DNA of 64,000 nt from Zobellia russellii. GTDB lineage: Bacteria; Bacteroidota; Bacteroidia; Flavobacteriales; Flavobacteriaceae. Numbering within the stretch: position 1 is the first letter of the stretch; each line of letters begins with the position of its first letter. The stretch covers positions 1 through 64,000 of the forward strand of contig NZ_JACSOI010000004.1 of assembly GCF_018728565.1 (NCBI RefSeq), in the 5' to 3' direction. The notes beneath the pieces are model-generated. The model had not been told where the DNA came from. It saw only the letters and a list, made by a program, of their open reading frames with translations, and searched no databases. A program made the translations under genes and the position numbers. Below are positions 8,801 through 17,266 of this stretch, piece by piece.

Positions 8801-10075
8801 GAGAAGATTATAACCAACTTAATTTCCAACGCTATAAAATTTACGCCTCCTGAGGGAACAATCGTAGTATCCATCAATGAGGTTACGAAAAAGGTGAAAA
8901 CTTATGATTCCCATTTTTTCTCCAGAGAAAAAATGGGAGATTATGTAGAAATTAGGGTAGAGGATAGTGGTAAAGGGCTTGATAAGGCTCAATTAAGAAA
9001 TATTTTTTCTAGGTTTTACAATCTAGATCCATCAAAAACCGGAACCGGTATTGGATTAAACTTCAGTAAGGCCCTAGTAGAAATGCATGGAGGTGATATT
9101 TCCGTAGAAAGCCAGGCAAAAAAAGGAAGTAAATTTATAGTCAGGCTCCCGTTGAACCTGGATAAGGAAGCTACAGAGACCGAGAATATCAAGAACGAGT
9201 TCCGTATTAATTCCATGAAAGCTGTAGAATATGAAATGCTAACTACCAATGAATTGGTTACAAGTAAGGATTTTCCAGAACAAACAGGCGATAAGGACCG
9301 TCCAACCGTACTTATTGTGGAGGACAATAAAGAGTTGCGTACCCATTTGGTAAATGACCTTAGGGAGTATTATCAGGTAAAGCAGGCGGCCAATGGCGAA
9401 AAAGGACTTAAAATGGCCAAAAAGCACTTTCCGGATATTATTATAAGTGATGTGATGATGCCCGTAATGGATGGTTTTGAACTTTGTAAAAACATTAAAA
9501 GTGAATTTGAAACTTGTCATATTCCCGTACTCTTACTTACCGCAAAAAGTCTGGACGATGATAGGGTAGAAGGCTACCATAGTGGTGCAGATGGTTATTT
9601 GTCCAAGCCCTTTGTAACTAGGGTGCTCATTGCCCGTATCAACAACTTATTGGAAACCAAAAAGAGGTTGAGACAGCGGTTCTCTGAAATTGGCGGTATC
9701 TTTCCCGCAAGTGAAGTGACCACCAATTCTATTGATGAAGTTTTCTTGGATAAGGTTACAAAAACCATTTTGGACAATGTTAGCGATATGGATTTCAAAC
9801 AAGAGGACCTTCTAAAAAAATTAGGTATAGGTAGGTCCCAGCTATACCGAAAAATAAATTCCTTAACGGGAAAAAATCCAAGTCACTATATGCGTACCGT
9901 ACGCTTAAGGTATGCCTCGGAACTATTAAAGGAGAACAAATATTCCGTAAAGGAAATATCCTATATGGCCGGATTTAATTCTACGGCATATTTTAGTAAG
10001 ACCTTCCGGGAATTATTTGATGTGACACCCACTGAATTTATTGACCAGCGAGAAAAAAAAGAAGCTCAGGAGTAG
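5897..10075 (+). CDS. Hybrid two-component system sensor/regulator (HTCS-1)
   Basis: 1392 residues combining all phosphorelay parts in one inner-membrane protein. A signal peptide (about residues 1-20) is followed by repeated beta-propeller Reg_prop motifs (FLWFGTIDGLNRYNG, LWIGSYDKG) to about residue 690. Next come a Y_Y_Y domain (about 730-800) and a membrane helix near 815-837. The histidine kinase has phospho-acceptor H861 in NVSHEFRTPL, an N-box NLISNAIKFT and GTGIGL. The receiver has D1185 in IIISDVMMPVMDG, and an AraC helix-turn-helix pair occupies about 1285-1385. Such proteins sense oligosaccharides in the periplasm and activate susCD and enzyme genes. It is convergent with susD-1 and is the natural candidate to bind the direct repeats at 15350-15387 and 15806-15836. 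Confidence 0.93.
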   Translation: MVTARFTFFFFLLFSLTLSAQFNTLKFENFETPEGLSSSTCSEIFQDKEGFLWFGTIDGLNRYNGYEFEIFRSVLNDSTSISNNRINTITEDKYGKLWVGTNNGLNMYNKETEKFTLIDLYGPLSLSSSPRKIINDVEYDTHGNAIWVATENGVVKIELTDSGSLYDPKFSYYLNDTTNDRSLDSNGVNAILKDAENELWFTTDGQHLNKYNRAQDNFDRVFIDSGDPYELNHIPKRVFIDKDGDFLIGNDLSDMIFWIRDKNEFKHLSLAESHIPISNIYQDDSGFFWLSTDGHGIYLYDKKKNTITQQIANNLFDPFSLANNKPSIIYEDRDGILWIGSYDKGVSKLDPSKYSFGHYYYQPNSEEGLSEKIVQSVLQDKKGRIWLGAYNGGLDLFDEENESYKHYPHIPGDENSLSSNKILYTFESSDGNIWICTLDGGLNSFDPEKEVFKRYENDVFNPKSIGQNSVWAGLEDFEKRIWIGLRTDGLNLLDPKTGVFSSYRNTSLKDIGLTSNIILYLYVDSQKRLLIGTTLGLNVVQLDKLQEFAPEEINFERVHEKGVEGNRINYITEDHKNNIWLGTDSGIFVLDQNLKEIKSYSSHDGLPNNLVVGLEEDDNHNFWITSKSGLTFLNPETNEIRNFNAHDGLQGTEFQTKSIDKTKDGRILAGGLNGFNIFHPDHIKFTEDVKLQPLITSFKLNNKKVVKGDSINGRVLINSALDSVGNIRLKYDENYISFEFVSLYFENPEQVQYAYKMHGLDDDFVNIGHNRVVNHSNLEPGDYLFEVKSSIDGKWANAGSAKLNIEILPPFWKTWWMYLIYAIAGGLLLWAIMYYYTQKVREDQKHELDQMKLQFFVNVSHEFRTPLTLILNPVDKILSSINESSPMMSSAQTIQRSARRLLHLVNQLLDYRKMDVGMMPLQLEKGNIVKFSEDIFMLFKDLADQKELNYTFSSDSKNIQAHFDLDKVEKIITNLISNAIKFTPPEGTIVVSINEVTKKVKTYDSHFFSREKMGDYVEIRVEDSGKGLDKAQLRNIFSRFYNLDPSKTGTGIGLNFSKALVEMHGGDISVESQAKKGSKFIVRLPLNLDKEATETENIKNEFRINSMKAVEYEMLTTNELVTSKDFPEQTGDKDRPTVLIVEDNKELRTHLVNDLREYYQVKQAANGEKGLKMAKKHFPDIIISDVMMPVMDGFELCKNIKSEFETCHIPVLLLTAKSLDDDRVEGYHSGADGYLSKPFVTRVLIARINNLLETKKRLRQRFSEIGGIFPASEVTTNSIDEVFLDKVTKTILDNVSDMDFKQEDLLKKLGIGRSQLYRKINSLTGKNPSHYMRTVRLRYASELLKENKYSVKEISYMAGFNSTAYFSKTFRELFDVTPTEFIDQREKKEAQE

Positions 10076-10100
10076 TGGTTCTTCTAAAAAAAGGAGTTGT

Positions 10101-10132
10101 AAAAAAAGCAGCTGTACCCGAAATACAGCCGC
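10101..10132 (-). terminator. Intrinsic terminator of the susC-1/susD-1 operon
   Basis: Read on the minus strand, GCGGCTGTA and TACAGCTGC form a 9-bp stem with one mismatch (10108-10116 with 10124-10132) around a 7-base loop. It is followed directly by seven T residues (10107-10101), 64 bp after the susD-1 stop. An outer AGTTG/CAACT pair (10095-10099 and 10136-10140) extends the structure and may also help stop the convergent HTCS-1 transcript. Confidence 0.75.
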
Positions 10133-10195
10133 CTTCAACTAAACTCACTCAAAACTAAACAAACAATTTATCCATATAAATGGATGCTCAATATT

Positions 10196-11980
10196 TTAAT
10201 ATCCCGGGTTTTGTAATAAGTTTGAATTCAACCCTGTTTGAGAGGTTGGTATAGGGAATAAGTAATTCTCTCTAGAAAAATTACGTGTAGATTCAGGTTG
10301 TATTAAGAGACACAGCCTGTTTCCTACGCCGGTTTCAGTAACTTCAGGAGCAAAATTATAGGATTCAGGGGTGTATAAATCCTCATTGCCCTCATATACT
10401 GTTCCTTCTATAACGGCGCCATAAACGGCCTCGCCCAATTCATCTTCGGCAATGCCCCATCGCTTTAAGTCCGTATATCTAGAAGAACTTTCAGCGTAAA
10501 GTTCAATTGCTCGTTCTCTTCTGATTTCCGTTTCTAAATCTAGGTTGTTAGCGGCTAGAAAGGCATTGGTAAGCGGTGGTAACCCGGCTCTTGCCTTTAT
10601 TAGATTTATGGACTCGTCCAATTCAGAATCGGCTAAGCTACCGTTTAACTCATATAGAGCTTCTGCATACATTAGATAAACTTCGGCCAAACGTATTAAG
10701 GGAATATCATAACTTTCTGTTTCCGTGGCTCTATACGCATCTTCCGTATCCCACTTCCAGCTCATGAACTTTGCATTAAAATAACCATAGTTATTGGTTC
10801 CGCTCAAAACCACCTCTCCATTTTGTGGTATCTCACCAAGGGTCTTATGGTTCGTAAAATAAGCCCTCATTCTATAATCTCTGTTTTGAAACTCATCTGG
10901 TGTATTTGCATAGCCCTGAAACAATGGGGAAGCGGATATTGGTAATCCGTCCGTAGCTAAAAACAAATCCATCATTTTTCTACTAGGTCTTAACCTTCCG
11001 TTATAGACGTGGCTTACAAGGGTATTGGCTTGTCTAAATGTGAAATCGTATTTTCCGTATAGAATAAACTCCTTATTGGAGGCTTTGTCCAATCCTGCCG
11101 GGTTTGAGCCTGAATCCTCTAGGTTGAACAAGAAATTAGAACTTAAATTATCTAAAGCATCGTTATGGTTCCATAATTCATAAGTACCTGAGCTCATTAT
11201 GGATTTTGTAAGGGTAACCACTTCTTGTAGATAACGTGTAATATTTGAATCGTCAAAACCTGCACTTCCGGCGCCACTACTGGTGCCGTCACCATCTGTT
11301 GTAGTGCCCACATATTTCATCCATGTAGCTTCATGTAATAGCACATCGGCCTTAAAGGCCATAGCAGCCTCTTTACTAATTTTGCCTTTGTCTTCTGACC
11401 CTATGTTTGCCTCATTGGGTAATGTAGAGATTGCATCATCCAAATCGTTAATAATTTGTGCAACTACCTCATACCTACTATTACGCGGTGCATCTAATTC
11501 TTCGGAATTAACGTCTAAGGGTTTTGTTACCAAAGTGACGCCTCCGTAACGTTGTACTAAAAAGAAATACTGCCAAGCTCTATGAAATTTGGTTGCTCCC
11601 ACATATGGGGCAATGCTTTCTTCACCATCATAATTTTCAGCTCTATCTAGCAAAAGGTTCATATCCCTAATATATTCATAGGTATCCGTATAGTAATCAT
11701 CATCTACGGGAGGTAGGGTTTCACCTCTACCATAGGCCTGTATACCGCCATCTTCAAAATATCCGACTAAATCTGAGCCATGGTCCGAGAATAAGGGCTG
11801 ATCGTCCCACCCCATTAAGTTGGGATAAAATCTATTAGATCCCGTTAAGAAATGTTCAGCTTCTGTATAATAAACATCATCCGTAATGGAAGCTGGCGGC
11901 GTTAAGTCTATAAATTCGTCTTCACATGAGGTAAAGAGTACCATTATACATGGTATAATTATATAAAGTATATTTTTCAT
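10196..11980 (-). CDS. SusD/RagB-family outer-membrane glycan-binding lipoprotein
   Basis: 594 residues. The start MKNILYIIIPCIMVLFTSCE gives a lipoprotein signal with the lipobox ending at cysteine 19. The mature protein has SusD features: an N-terminal helical region (YVGATKFHRAWQYFFLVQRYGGVTLV, typical of RagB/SusD TPR helices) and a C-terminal part with IPLIRLAEVYLMYAEALYEL and RRERAIELYAE. It caps the SusC channel and binds oligosaccharides at the cell surface. The open frame extends 17 codons upstream to a weaker start at 12031 that would overlap susC, so the ATG at 11980 is preferred. It lies 20 bp after susC-1, co-transcribed, with a strong terminator 64 bp beyond its stop. Confidence 0.92.
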   Translation of the reverse strand: MKNILYIIIPCIMVLFTSCEDEFIDLTPPASITDDVYYTEAEHFLTGSNRFYPNLMGWDDQPLFSDHGSDLVGYFEDGGIQAYGRGETLPPVDDDYYTDTYEYIRDMNLLLDRAENYDGEESIAPYVGATKFHRAWQYFFLVQRYGGVTLVTKPLDVNSEELDAPRNSRYEVVAQIINDLDDAISTLPNEANIGSEDKGKISKEAAMAFKADVLLHEATWMKYVGTTTDGDGTSSGAGSAGFDDSNITRYLQEVVTLTKSIMSSGTYELWNHNDALDNLSSNFLFNLEDSGSNPAGLDKASNKEFILYGKYDFTFRQANTLVSHVYNGRLRPSRKMMDLFLATDGLPISASPLFQGYANTPDEFQNRDYRMRAYFTNHKTLGEIPQNGEVVLSGTNNYGYFNAKFMSWKWDTEDAYRATETESYDIPLIRLAEVYLMYAEALYELNGSLADSELDESINLIKARAGLPPLTNAFLAANNLDLETEIRRERAIELYAESSSRYTDLKRWGIAEDELGEAVYGAVIEGTVYEGNEDLYTPESYNFAPEVTETGVGNRLCLLIQPESTRNFSRENYLFPIPTSQTGLNSNLLQNPGY

Positions 11981-12000
11981 CTGTATGTTTTTTAAATTGA

Positions 12001-15000
12001 TTACAAGGAAACTTTTACACCTAATGCCCATGTGCGCATAAATGGGTATGTGTTGTTATTGGCACCTGCTATAGATTCTGGATCGTAGCCATCTTTAACT
12101 TTTGTAAACTCGAACAAATCGTTTCCGGAGAAGTACAAACGTAGATTGTCAATAGGCTTGTTCTTTATTTTTAGACCTTTAAAATTATAGCCTATAATCA
12201 AGGATTTTAGCCTAAGATATTTGTTGTTCTGTCTCATGAAATCATTGTTCACGTAATTCCAACCGGCTGCACCACCTTGTGTAGATAATCTAGGAAATTC
12301 CGCATTTGGGTTTTCTTCCGTCCATGTTCTTCCTAACCAAGTTGCAGATTGGTTTTGCCACACTGCTTGAAAAGGGGCCGAGAAGTATCCGGTTCTAACG
12401 ATGTACTGTTGTAATGCACCTTGAAAGAAGGTGGTAAAATCCCAGTTTTTATATTTCAAATCTAAATTGAAGCCATATACATAGTGAGGTGAAGAATCGC
12501 CTTGGTAGGTAACATCATCGGTGTCAATAACCCCATCACCATTAGTATCTATAATTCTAGTATCACCTGGTACCAATCCTGCGGCAGCTCCTTGATCAGG
12601 TAAAATTCCACCTGAGTATGTGGCATAATAGGTATCAACCTCTGCTTGATTTGCAAAAACACCGTCAGTCTCGTATAGGTAAAACGAGTTAATAGGTCTG
12701 CCTTCCACAACCAAATCATCACGGTTATCGCTTGAGTCTATTAAATTTAACCCTGGAACAAAAGAATCTGCCCCTTCGTACGAAGTAATCTCATTTCTGG
12801 AATCGCTCATATTTGCACTTACGCTAATTTCCAAATCGCCAACATTGCCGTTCCATCCTAACTGAGCTTCCCACCCCTTGGTTTCTAAAGCCCCAGAATT
12901 TGTTAACGGAGCTCCCGTACCAAGAACATCAGAATATACAAGACTGATAAGCATGTCTTCATTGTTCTTCTGGTAAAGGTCAATAGAGCCAAATACGTTG
13001 TTGTTGAACAGCCTAAAATCCAGACCAATTTCTTTTGTAATAATACGTTCCCAAGTTGTAGTATCACTGAACAAACTGCTAGCTCTGGAAGTTACTTGTT
13101 GCCCTGCATTAGTTTGTCCAAAAACGGTATTTCCAAAACCAACCGTTGATAAGTAACCAAAGTTGCCAAATCCGGAGGTACTTCCTAATTCACCATAGCC
13201 ACCGCGTAGTTTTAAGAAATTAATGGTGTTGCTATCTTTTAGAAAGTTTTCTGAACTTATAACCCAGCCACCAGAAGCACTAAAGTAGTTAGACCATTTG
13301 TAGCCATCTGCGAATCTTGAGGATCCATCTCTTCGACCTTGTACTTCTAATAAATATTTTTGCTTATAATCGTAAGTTAAACGACCAATGTAACCGAAAG
13401 AACCCCATGTGTTTCCGCCACCTTCTGTTTCAATATTCTGGTCTGTAGCACCAAGGTTTAAATCATAAACACCATAATCTACAAATCCACTTCTTTTGGC
13501 TCTAAGTTTGTTGTTTTCGTTCTTTTCAGCTTCTACTGCTAGTAAGCCCGTTACATTATGGTCTCCAAAGCTATTATTATAGTTTAAGGTTGATTTATAG
13601 TTTTTATAGGTAATATTTTCAGTTTTTTCTTCTATATATGTATTACTAGGGGCAGTTATATTCGTAGCAAAATCGCCCTGCCAACTATACAGAGGTACTG
13701 ATAAAGCGTATTCTTGGTCTTCACTATGTTGTCTACTTACAGAGTAAGAGCCCGTAAGATTTAAGTGGTCCGTTAATTTATAGGTTGCTTGTGCAAATAT
13801 TTTTAGTTGTTCATCTATAAAATTTTGACGTCCACCGTCTATAACTTGTGCCACGGCATTTCTGGCGCCTGTAATATCTACACCCCCAAATACAGAATAA
13901 TATTGTCCTTGGTCATTATAAGCCGGAAACAAAGGAGCGTCATAAGCAGCTGCATCTCTGGCCAAGCCTCCGGTTGGTCCTGAAATATGTCTGTGGAAAT
14001 AGCTAACATTGGTATTTAGGCTTAGCCTATCTGTAACATCTATATTATAGTTCAGATTAAAATTGTACCGATCCGAAGAATCGTCAGCAACTTTTAGACC
14101 CCCAACATTTTCGTCATAACCGGCAGAAATTCTAAAGTTGCTTCTTTCCGAACCTCCCGATACACTAATATTTTGCTGGTTGGAATATGAATTTCCAAAA
14201 AGGTCATCAAATCTATTTCCTTCACCTAACCAAACTCTACCGTTAATAGGTAAATCATAATACCCTTCTTCTCCGGAAGCAATTCTTTGCAAAGTCTCGC
14301 GATTGTTCCAGAAGAAAAAATTTGGGCTTTTACCTGCCGCTAAATCAGAATCTACTGCGGCTAGATAAATATCTCCATATTCCGTCATGGTTGGTGTTGG
14401 CGGGCGAATACCAATAGTACCCACACGTGCAATTGTACTTAGTTCAACCTTAACATCTCCTTTACCTTTTTTTGTGGTTACCAAGATAACACCACCAGCA
14501 GCACGAGAACCGTATACTGAGGCCGATCCGCCTTTTAGAACACTAATACTCTCTATATCATTTGGGTTCATCTCATTAAATGAAGATGAATTTATACTAG
14601 GTACTCCATCAATTACGATTAAAGGATCAATTCCGTTTACGGAAGAAGAACCCCTAATCAAGAAATTTATGTCTTCATTACCCGGTCTTGATGACCCTCT
14701 AGTAACGACAAGGCCCGGAGTTCGTCCTTGTAATGCCAAAGCAGGGCTACCGGTTGCAATATCTTCAAAAGCTTCGGCCTTGACCTGTTCAATGGAACCG
14801 GTTAAGGTTTCTTTCTTGGCGGTACCATAACCTACAACAACAACTTCGTCTAGAGCGGCAACATCAGTATCCAGTGAAACATTAATGGTACTGTTGTTCC
14901 CAACGGTCACTTCTTTTGCGGCAAACCCGATAGAAGAGAATACGAGTACGCTGTTAGATGAAGCAACATTAATGGAGAAATTCCCGTCAAAATCCGTAGT

Positions 15001-15237
15001 GGTACCTGTTTGGGTTCCTTTAACGATAACATTGGCCCCGGGAATGGGCATTCCATCCTCGGCACCAATTACGGTACCTGTAACGGTCAAGTCTTGGATA
15101 TCCGTAATTTCCAGAACAATACTACTGCCTGTTGCAGCGTATACATTAGTATATGCGCCGCTTATTAGGAACCCTAAGATTCCCAATAGACCAGCTATAT
15201 ACTTTAGGTTGGTTCGATTTCTTTTTTCAGTGGTCAT
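12001..15237 (-). CDS. SusC/RagA-family TonB-dependent outer-membrane transporter
   Basis: 1078 residues. An N-terminal signal region is followed by a carboxypeptidase-D regulatory-like domain (about 48-135: VTGTVIGAEDGMPIPGANVI). A LDEVVVVGYGTAKKETLTGS segment is typical of the SusC TonB-box/plug start. The plug domain follows (LIVIDGVPSI, ISVLKGGSASVYGSRAAGGV), then a 22-strand barrel ending MRTWALGVKVSL, with the usual terminal aromatic-rich strand. It imports oligosaccharides with energy from TonB/ExbBD. The gene is divergent from the GH88-led enzyme operon, and its 760-bp upstream region carries a pair of 21-bp-spaced direct repeats oriented toward it. No SusE/F-like surface binding protein follows susD. 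Confidence 0.95.
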   Translation of the reverse strand: MTTEKRNRTNLKYIAGLLGILGFLISGAYTNVYAATGSSIVLEITDIQDLTVTGTVIGAEDGMPIPGANVIVKGTQTGTTTDFDGNFSINVASSNSVLVFSSIGFAAKEVTVGNNSTINVSLDTDVAALDEVVVVGYGTAKKETLTGSIEQVKAEAFEDIATGSPALALQGRTPGLVVTRGSSRPGNEDINFLIRGSSSVNGIDPLIVIDGVPSINSSSFNEMNPNDIESISVLKGGSASVYGSRAAGGVILVTTKKGKGDVKVELSTIARVGTIGIRPPTPTMTEYGDIYLAAVDSDLAAGKSPNFFFWNNRETLQRIASGEEGYYDLPINGRVWLGEGNRFDDLFGNSYSNQQNISVSGGSERSNFRISAGYDENVGGLKVADDSSDRYNFNLNYNIDVTDRLSLNTNVSYFHRHISGPTGGLARDAAAYDAPLFPAYNDQGQYYSVFGGVDITGARNAVAQVIDGGRQNFIDEQLKIFAQATYKLTDHLNLTGSYSVSRQHSEDQEYALSVPLYSWQGDFATNITAPSNTYIEEKTENITYKNYKSTLNYNNSFGDHNVTGLLAVEAEKNENNKLRAKRSGFVDYGVYDLNLGATDQNIETEGGGNTWGSFGYIGRLTYDYKQKYLLEVQGRRDGSSRFADGYKWSNYFSASGGWVISSENFLKDSNTINFLKLRGGYGELGSTSGFGNFGYLSTVGFGNTVFGQTNAGQQVTSRASSLFSDTTTWERIITKEIGLDFRLFNNNVFGSIDLYQKNNEDMLISLVYSDVLGTGAPLTNSGALETKGWEAQLGWNGNVGDLEISVSANMSDSRNEITSYEGADSFVPGLNLIDSSDNRDDLVVEGRPINSFYLYETDGVFANQAEVDTYYATYSGGILPDQGAAAGLVPGDTRIIDTNGDGVIDTDDVTYQGDSSPHYVYGFNLDLKYKNWDFTTFFQGALQQYIVRTGYFSAPFQAVWQNQSATWLGRTWTEENPNAEFPRLSTQGGAAGWNYVNNDFMRQNNKYLRLKSLIIGYNFKGLKIKNKPIDNLRLYFSGNDLFEFTKVKDGYDPESIAGANNNTYPFMRTWALGVKVSL

Positions 15238-15304
15238 AAATGTGTTATTTAATGTGTTTTGTTGAATTAATTTTCTTTGGACTCGTCCCGTATTATTAGA
15301 GTGC

Positions 15305-15312
15305 CAAATATT
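15305..15312 (-). promoter_or_regulatory. Candidate -7 element for susC-1
   Basis: Read on the minus strand, AATATTTG differs from the TAnnTTTG consensus at one base. It lies 68 bp upstream of the susC-1 ATG and 38 bp downstream of the nearest direct repeat. That would place the repeats at roughly -45 to -82 from a start near 15298, a normal activator position. Confidence 0.3.
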
Positions 15313-15349
15313 GTTAAGCCAATGTTAAAAATATTTGAAGCCGGTATCG

Positions 15350-15387
15350 ATAAATTATCATTCATTGATTATAAATTATTGTTCATT
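15350..15387 (-). promoter_or_regulatory. Pair of 21-bp-spaced direct repeats upstream of susC-1 (candidate HTCS-1 operator)
   Basis: On the minus strand, AATGAACAATAATTTAT (15387-15371) and AATGAATGATAATTTAT (15366-15350) are 15/17 identical and exactly 21 bp apart, two helical turns. The 29-base stretch 15378-15350 is 24/29 identical to plus-strand 15806-15834 in front of the divergent GH88 operon. Direct repeats on one helix face suit a dimeric AraC-type regulator, most likely HTCS-1. Binding is inferred. Confidence 0.6.
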
Positions 15388-15389
15388 AT

Positions 15390-15411
15390 CAGTTTGGATT
15401 GCCCAAAACTG
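15390..15411. promoter_or_regulatory. Imperfect inverted repeat next to the susC-1 direct repeats
   Basis: CAGTTT (15390-15395) and AAACTG (15406-15411) are mirrored around ggattgccca. The arms can be extended as AGTTTTGG/CCAAACT with one bulged base. It lies directly upstream of the 15350-15387 repeats relative to susC-1 and may be a second regulator site. Confidence 0.3.
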
Positions 15412-15805
15412 AGGTATTCGTAAAATAAGAGGGTTTAAAACCAGAGGTTGGAAGGTTGAATTGCCCACGAAAAAATCACCCGGTCTTTAAGGTGGTTTTC
15501 ATAACGTTTTTCAAGAAGAGTTTACGAGAGGAAGGAGATACTGCTCACATTGAAAAGCTATTCAATGGATTTCAAAACACTGTAAACAGGGCTATTGGAG
15601 CATGTATAGGCTGTTTTAAAAGAATCATCCACCTATAGGGAAAAAGCAATCAAGGTCAAAGTCGTCCCTTAAAAACCGGTTTTAAAATTTATGTTTGGAA
15701 GACGTTTTTTTGAATTTGAAAAGGACGTTCTCAAAAACACAAGAAATTATATAGCTCCCCGATGCAAATGCGTAAATAGACTGCTAAAGAGCACTAAAAG
15801 GCCAT

Positions 15806-15836
15806 TAATTTATAGCTTATGAATCATAATTTATGG
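15806..15836 (+). promoter_or_regulatory. Pair of 21-bp-spaced direct repeats upstream of the GH88 operon (candidate HTCS-1 operator)
   Basis: TAATTTATAG (15806-15815) and TAATTTATGG (15827-15836) lie exactly 21 bp apart. The span 15806-15834, including ATGAATCATAATTTAT, is 24/29 identical to the minus-strand repeat facing susC-1. The pair ends about 160 bp before the GH88 ATG. Same motif, same spacing and opposite facing imply that one activator turns on both divergent operons. Confidence 0.6.
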
Positions 15837-15997
15837 GTCTTTATTTTCATTCTAGGTAAAATTGTAAGGAACAAAAAATCAAATGTAAACGTGTTTGGGT
15901 GAACCCGTATTTCACTTGCCACAGAACAGTTTTTTCGTTTTAAATACATCAAAAAAACTTTAATGATAACCAGTTAAGGTATCTAAAAATACTTCAG

Positions 15998-17191
15998 ATG
16001 AGAGTCAGGCTACAGCTAATTATATGCACTTCATTTTTATTGTTTTCATGTGCTTCAAAAAAGGAAGAGGCAGTTCAATTTTCACCAGATAAAATTCTTG
16101 ATCAAAATGCCGAGAAAATTAAGTCCGTTCAGGAAACCATAAAAAGTGCGGACCAGTTTCCGCGCAACATTCCCAAAGGTGAGACACATTGGGAGATGGT
16201 AGGTGCTCGAGATTGGTGCAGTGGCTTTTGGCCAGGTATTTTGTGGTACGCTTATGAACAGTCTAATGATGGCGGTGTTAAGGAAAGTGCCATAAAATCT
16301 ACGGAAGCATTAAGGCAAATTGCGTATCGCCCAGCGGAAAACCACGATATTGGTTTCATGTTGTATTGTAGCTACGGTAATGGATACCGGCTTACCGGAA
16401 ACGAAGCGTATAAAGAGGTATTATTGGCAGCTGCCGATACTTTGGCTACACTTTACAACCCTAATGTAGGGAGCATCTTGTCATGGCCCATAAAGAAAAG
16501 TGAGTTTGGCCATAATACCATTGTAGATAATATGATGAATCTGGAACTGCTCTTTTGGGCCGCTAAAAATGGAGGAAGTAAAGATTTGTATGACCTATCT
16601 GAAAGTCATGCAAAAGTTACTATGGATCATCTGGTTAGGAAAGACGGTTCTATGTTCCATTTGGGGTCGTTTGATAGTAAGACAGGTGAATTTTTAAAAG
16701 GAATGACCCACCAAGGATATGCAGATGATTCTATGTGGGCCCGTGGACAGACATGGGGTATTTATGGCTTTGCCATGGCTTATAGAGAGACCGGGAATAA
16801 AGACTTTTTAAACACGTCTACACGACTTACAGATCACTTTTTAGAGCGTTTACCCGAAGATGGTATTCCTTATTGGGATTTTGATGACCCTAAGATTCCA
16901 GATTCCCCCAAGGATGCTTCTGCCGCAGCTATAGCAGCCTGTGGTATGTTGGAGCTTTCGCAAGTGGTGGATGATGCTGCTTTGGAACAAAAGTATATTG
17001 CTGCCGCGGAGAGTTTGCTGGAAAAATTGTCTAGTGACGCCTATTTGAGCGGAGATACCAATCAAGCACTTTTATTACATTCTACAGGACACCACCCTAA
17101 TAATTCTGAAATCGATGTGCCCATTGTGTATGCAGACTATTATTATATGGAAGGACTATTGCGGTTGAAGATGCTTAAGTCTTCCAAATAA
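15998..17191 (+). CDS. GH88 unsaturated glucuronyl hydrolase, lipoprotein
   Basis: 397 residues with a lipoprotein signal (lipobox in LLFSC, cysteine near 18). It has GH88 signatures: DWCSGFWPGILWYAYE near residue 72, and VDNMMNLELLFWAA near 176 carrying the catalytic-type aspartate. It ends YADYYYMEGLLRLKML. GH88 enzymes hydrate the double bond of 4,5-unsaturated uronic acid at the non-reducing end of lyase products, releasing it as 5-keto-4-deoxyuronate. It is the first gene of a plus-strand enzyme operon and feeds KduI and KduD downstream. Placement with two heparinase-like lyases is coherent. GH105 is less likely because the DW.(N/S)GFWPG motif is typical of GH88. Confidence 0.9.
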   Translation: MRVRLQLIICTSFLLFSCASKKEEAVQFSPDKILDQNAEKIKSVQETIKSADQFPRNIPKGETHWEMVGARDWCSGFWPGILWYAYEQSNDGGVKESAIKSTEALRQIAYRPAENHDIGFMLYCSYGNGYRLTGNEAYKEVLLAAADTLATLYNPNVGSILSWPIKKSEFGHNTIVDNMMNLELLFWAAKNGGSKDLYDLSESHAKVTMDHLVRKDGSMFHLGSFDSKTGEFLKGMTHQGYADDSMWARGQTWGIYGFAMAYRETGNKDFLNTSTRLTDHFLERLPEDGIPYWDFDDPKIPDSPKDASAAAIAACGMLELSQVVDDAALEQKYIAAAESLLEKLSSDAYLSGDTNQALLLHSTGHHPNNSEIDVPIVYADYYYMEGLLRLKMLKSSK

Positions 17192-17266
17192 TATAAATGC
17201 TACCTGTATAAAGGTAATATTAAAGAATAGCGGTTAAATTTATAGGGAACCTAAAACCTTTAAATA

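Larger units (their letters stand above)
15238..15997. other. 760-bp divergent regulatory region between susC-1 and GH88
   Basis: No supported gene lies here. A 60-codon frame at 15456-15638 needs a TTG start and matches nothing recognised. The stretch holds two pairs of direct repeats (15350-15387 and 15806-15836), each facing the nearer gene, a CAGTTT/AAACTG inverted repeat at 15390-15411, and a possible minus-strand -7 element at 15312-15305. The middle part (about 15450-15780) has no recognised content and could hold a degenerate gene or a small RNA. Confidence 0.6.

Noticed and set aside
15456-15638. Small 60-codon plus-strand reading frame in the susC-1/GH88 gap
   Set aside because: It needs a TTG start and shows no recognisable motif, signal peptide or homology pattern. 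Not supported as a gene.
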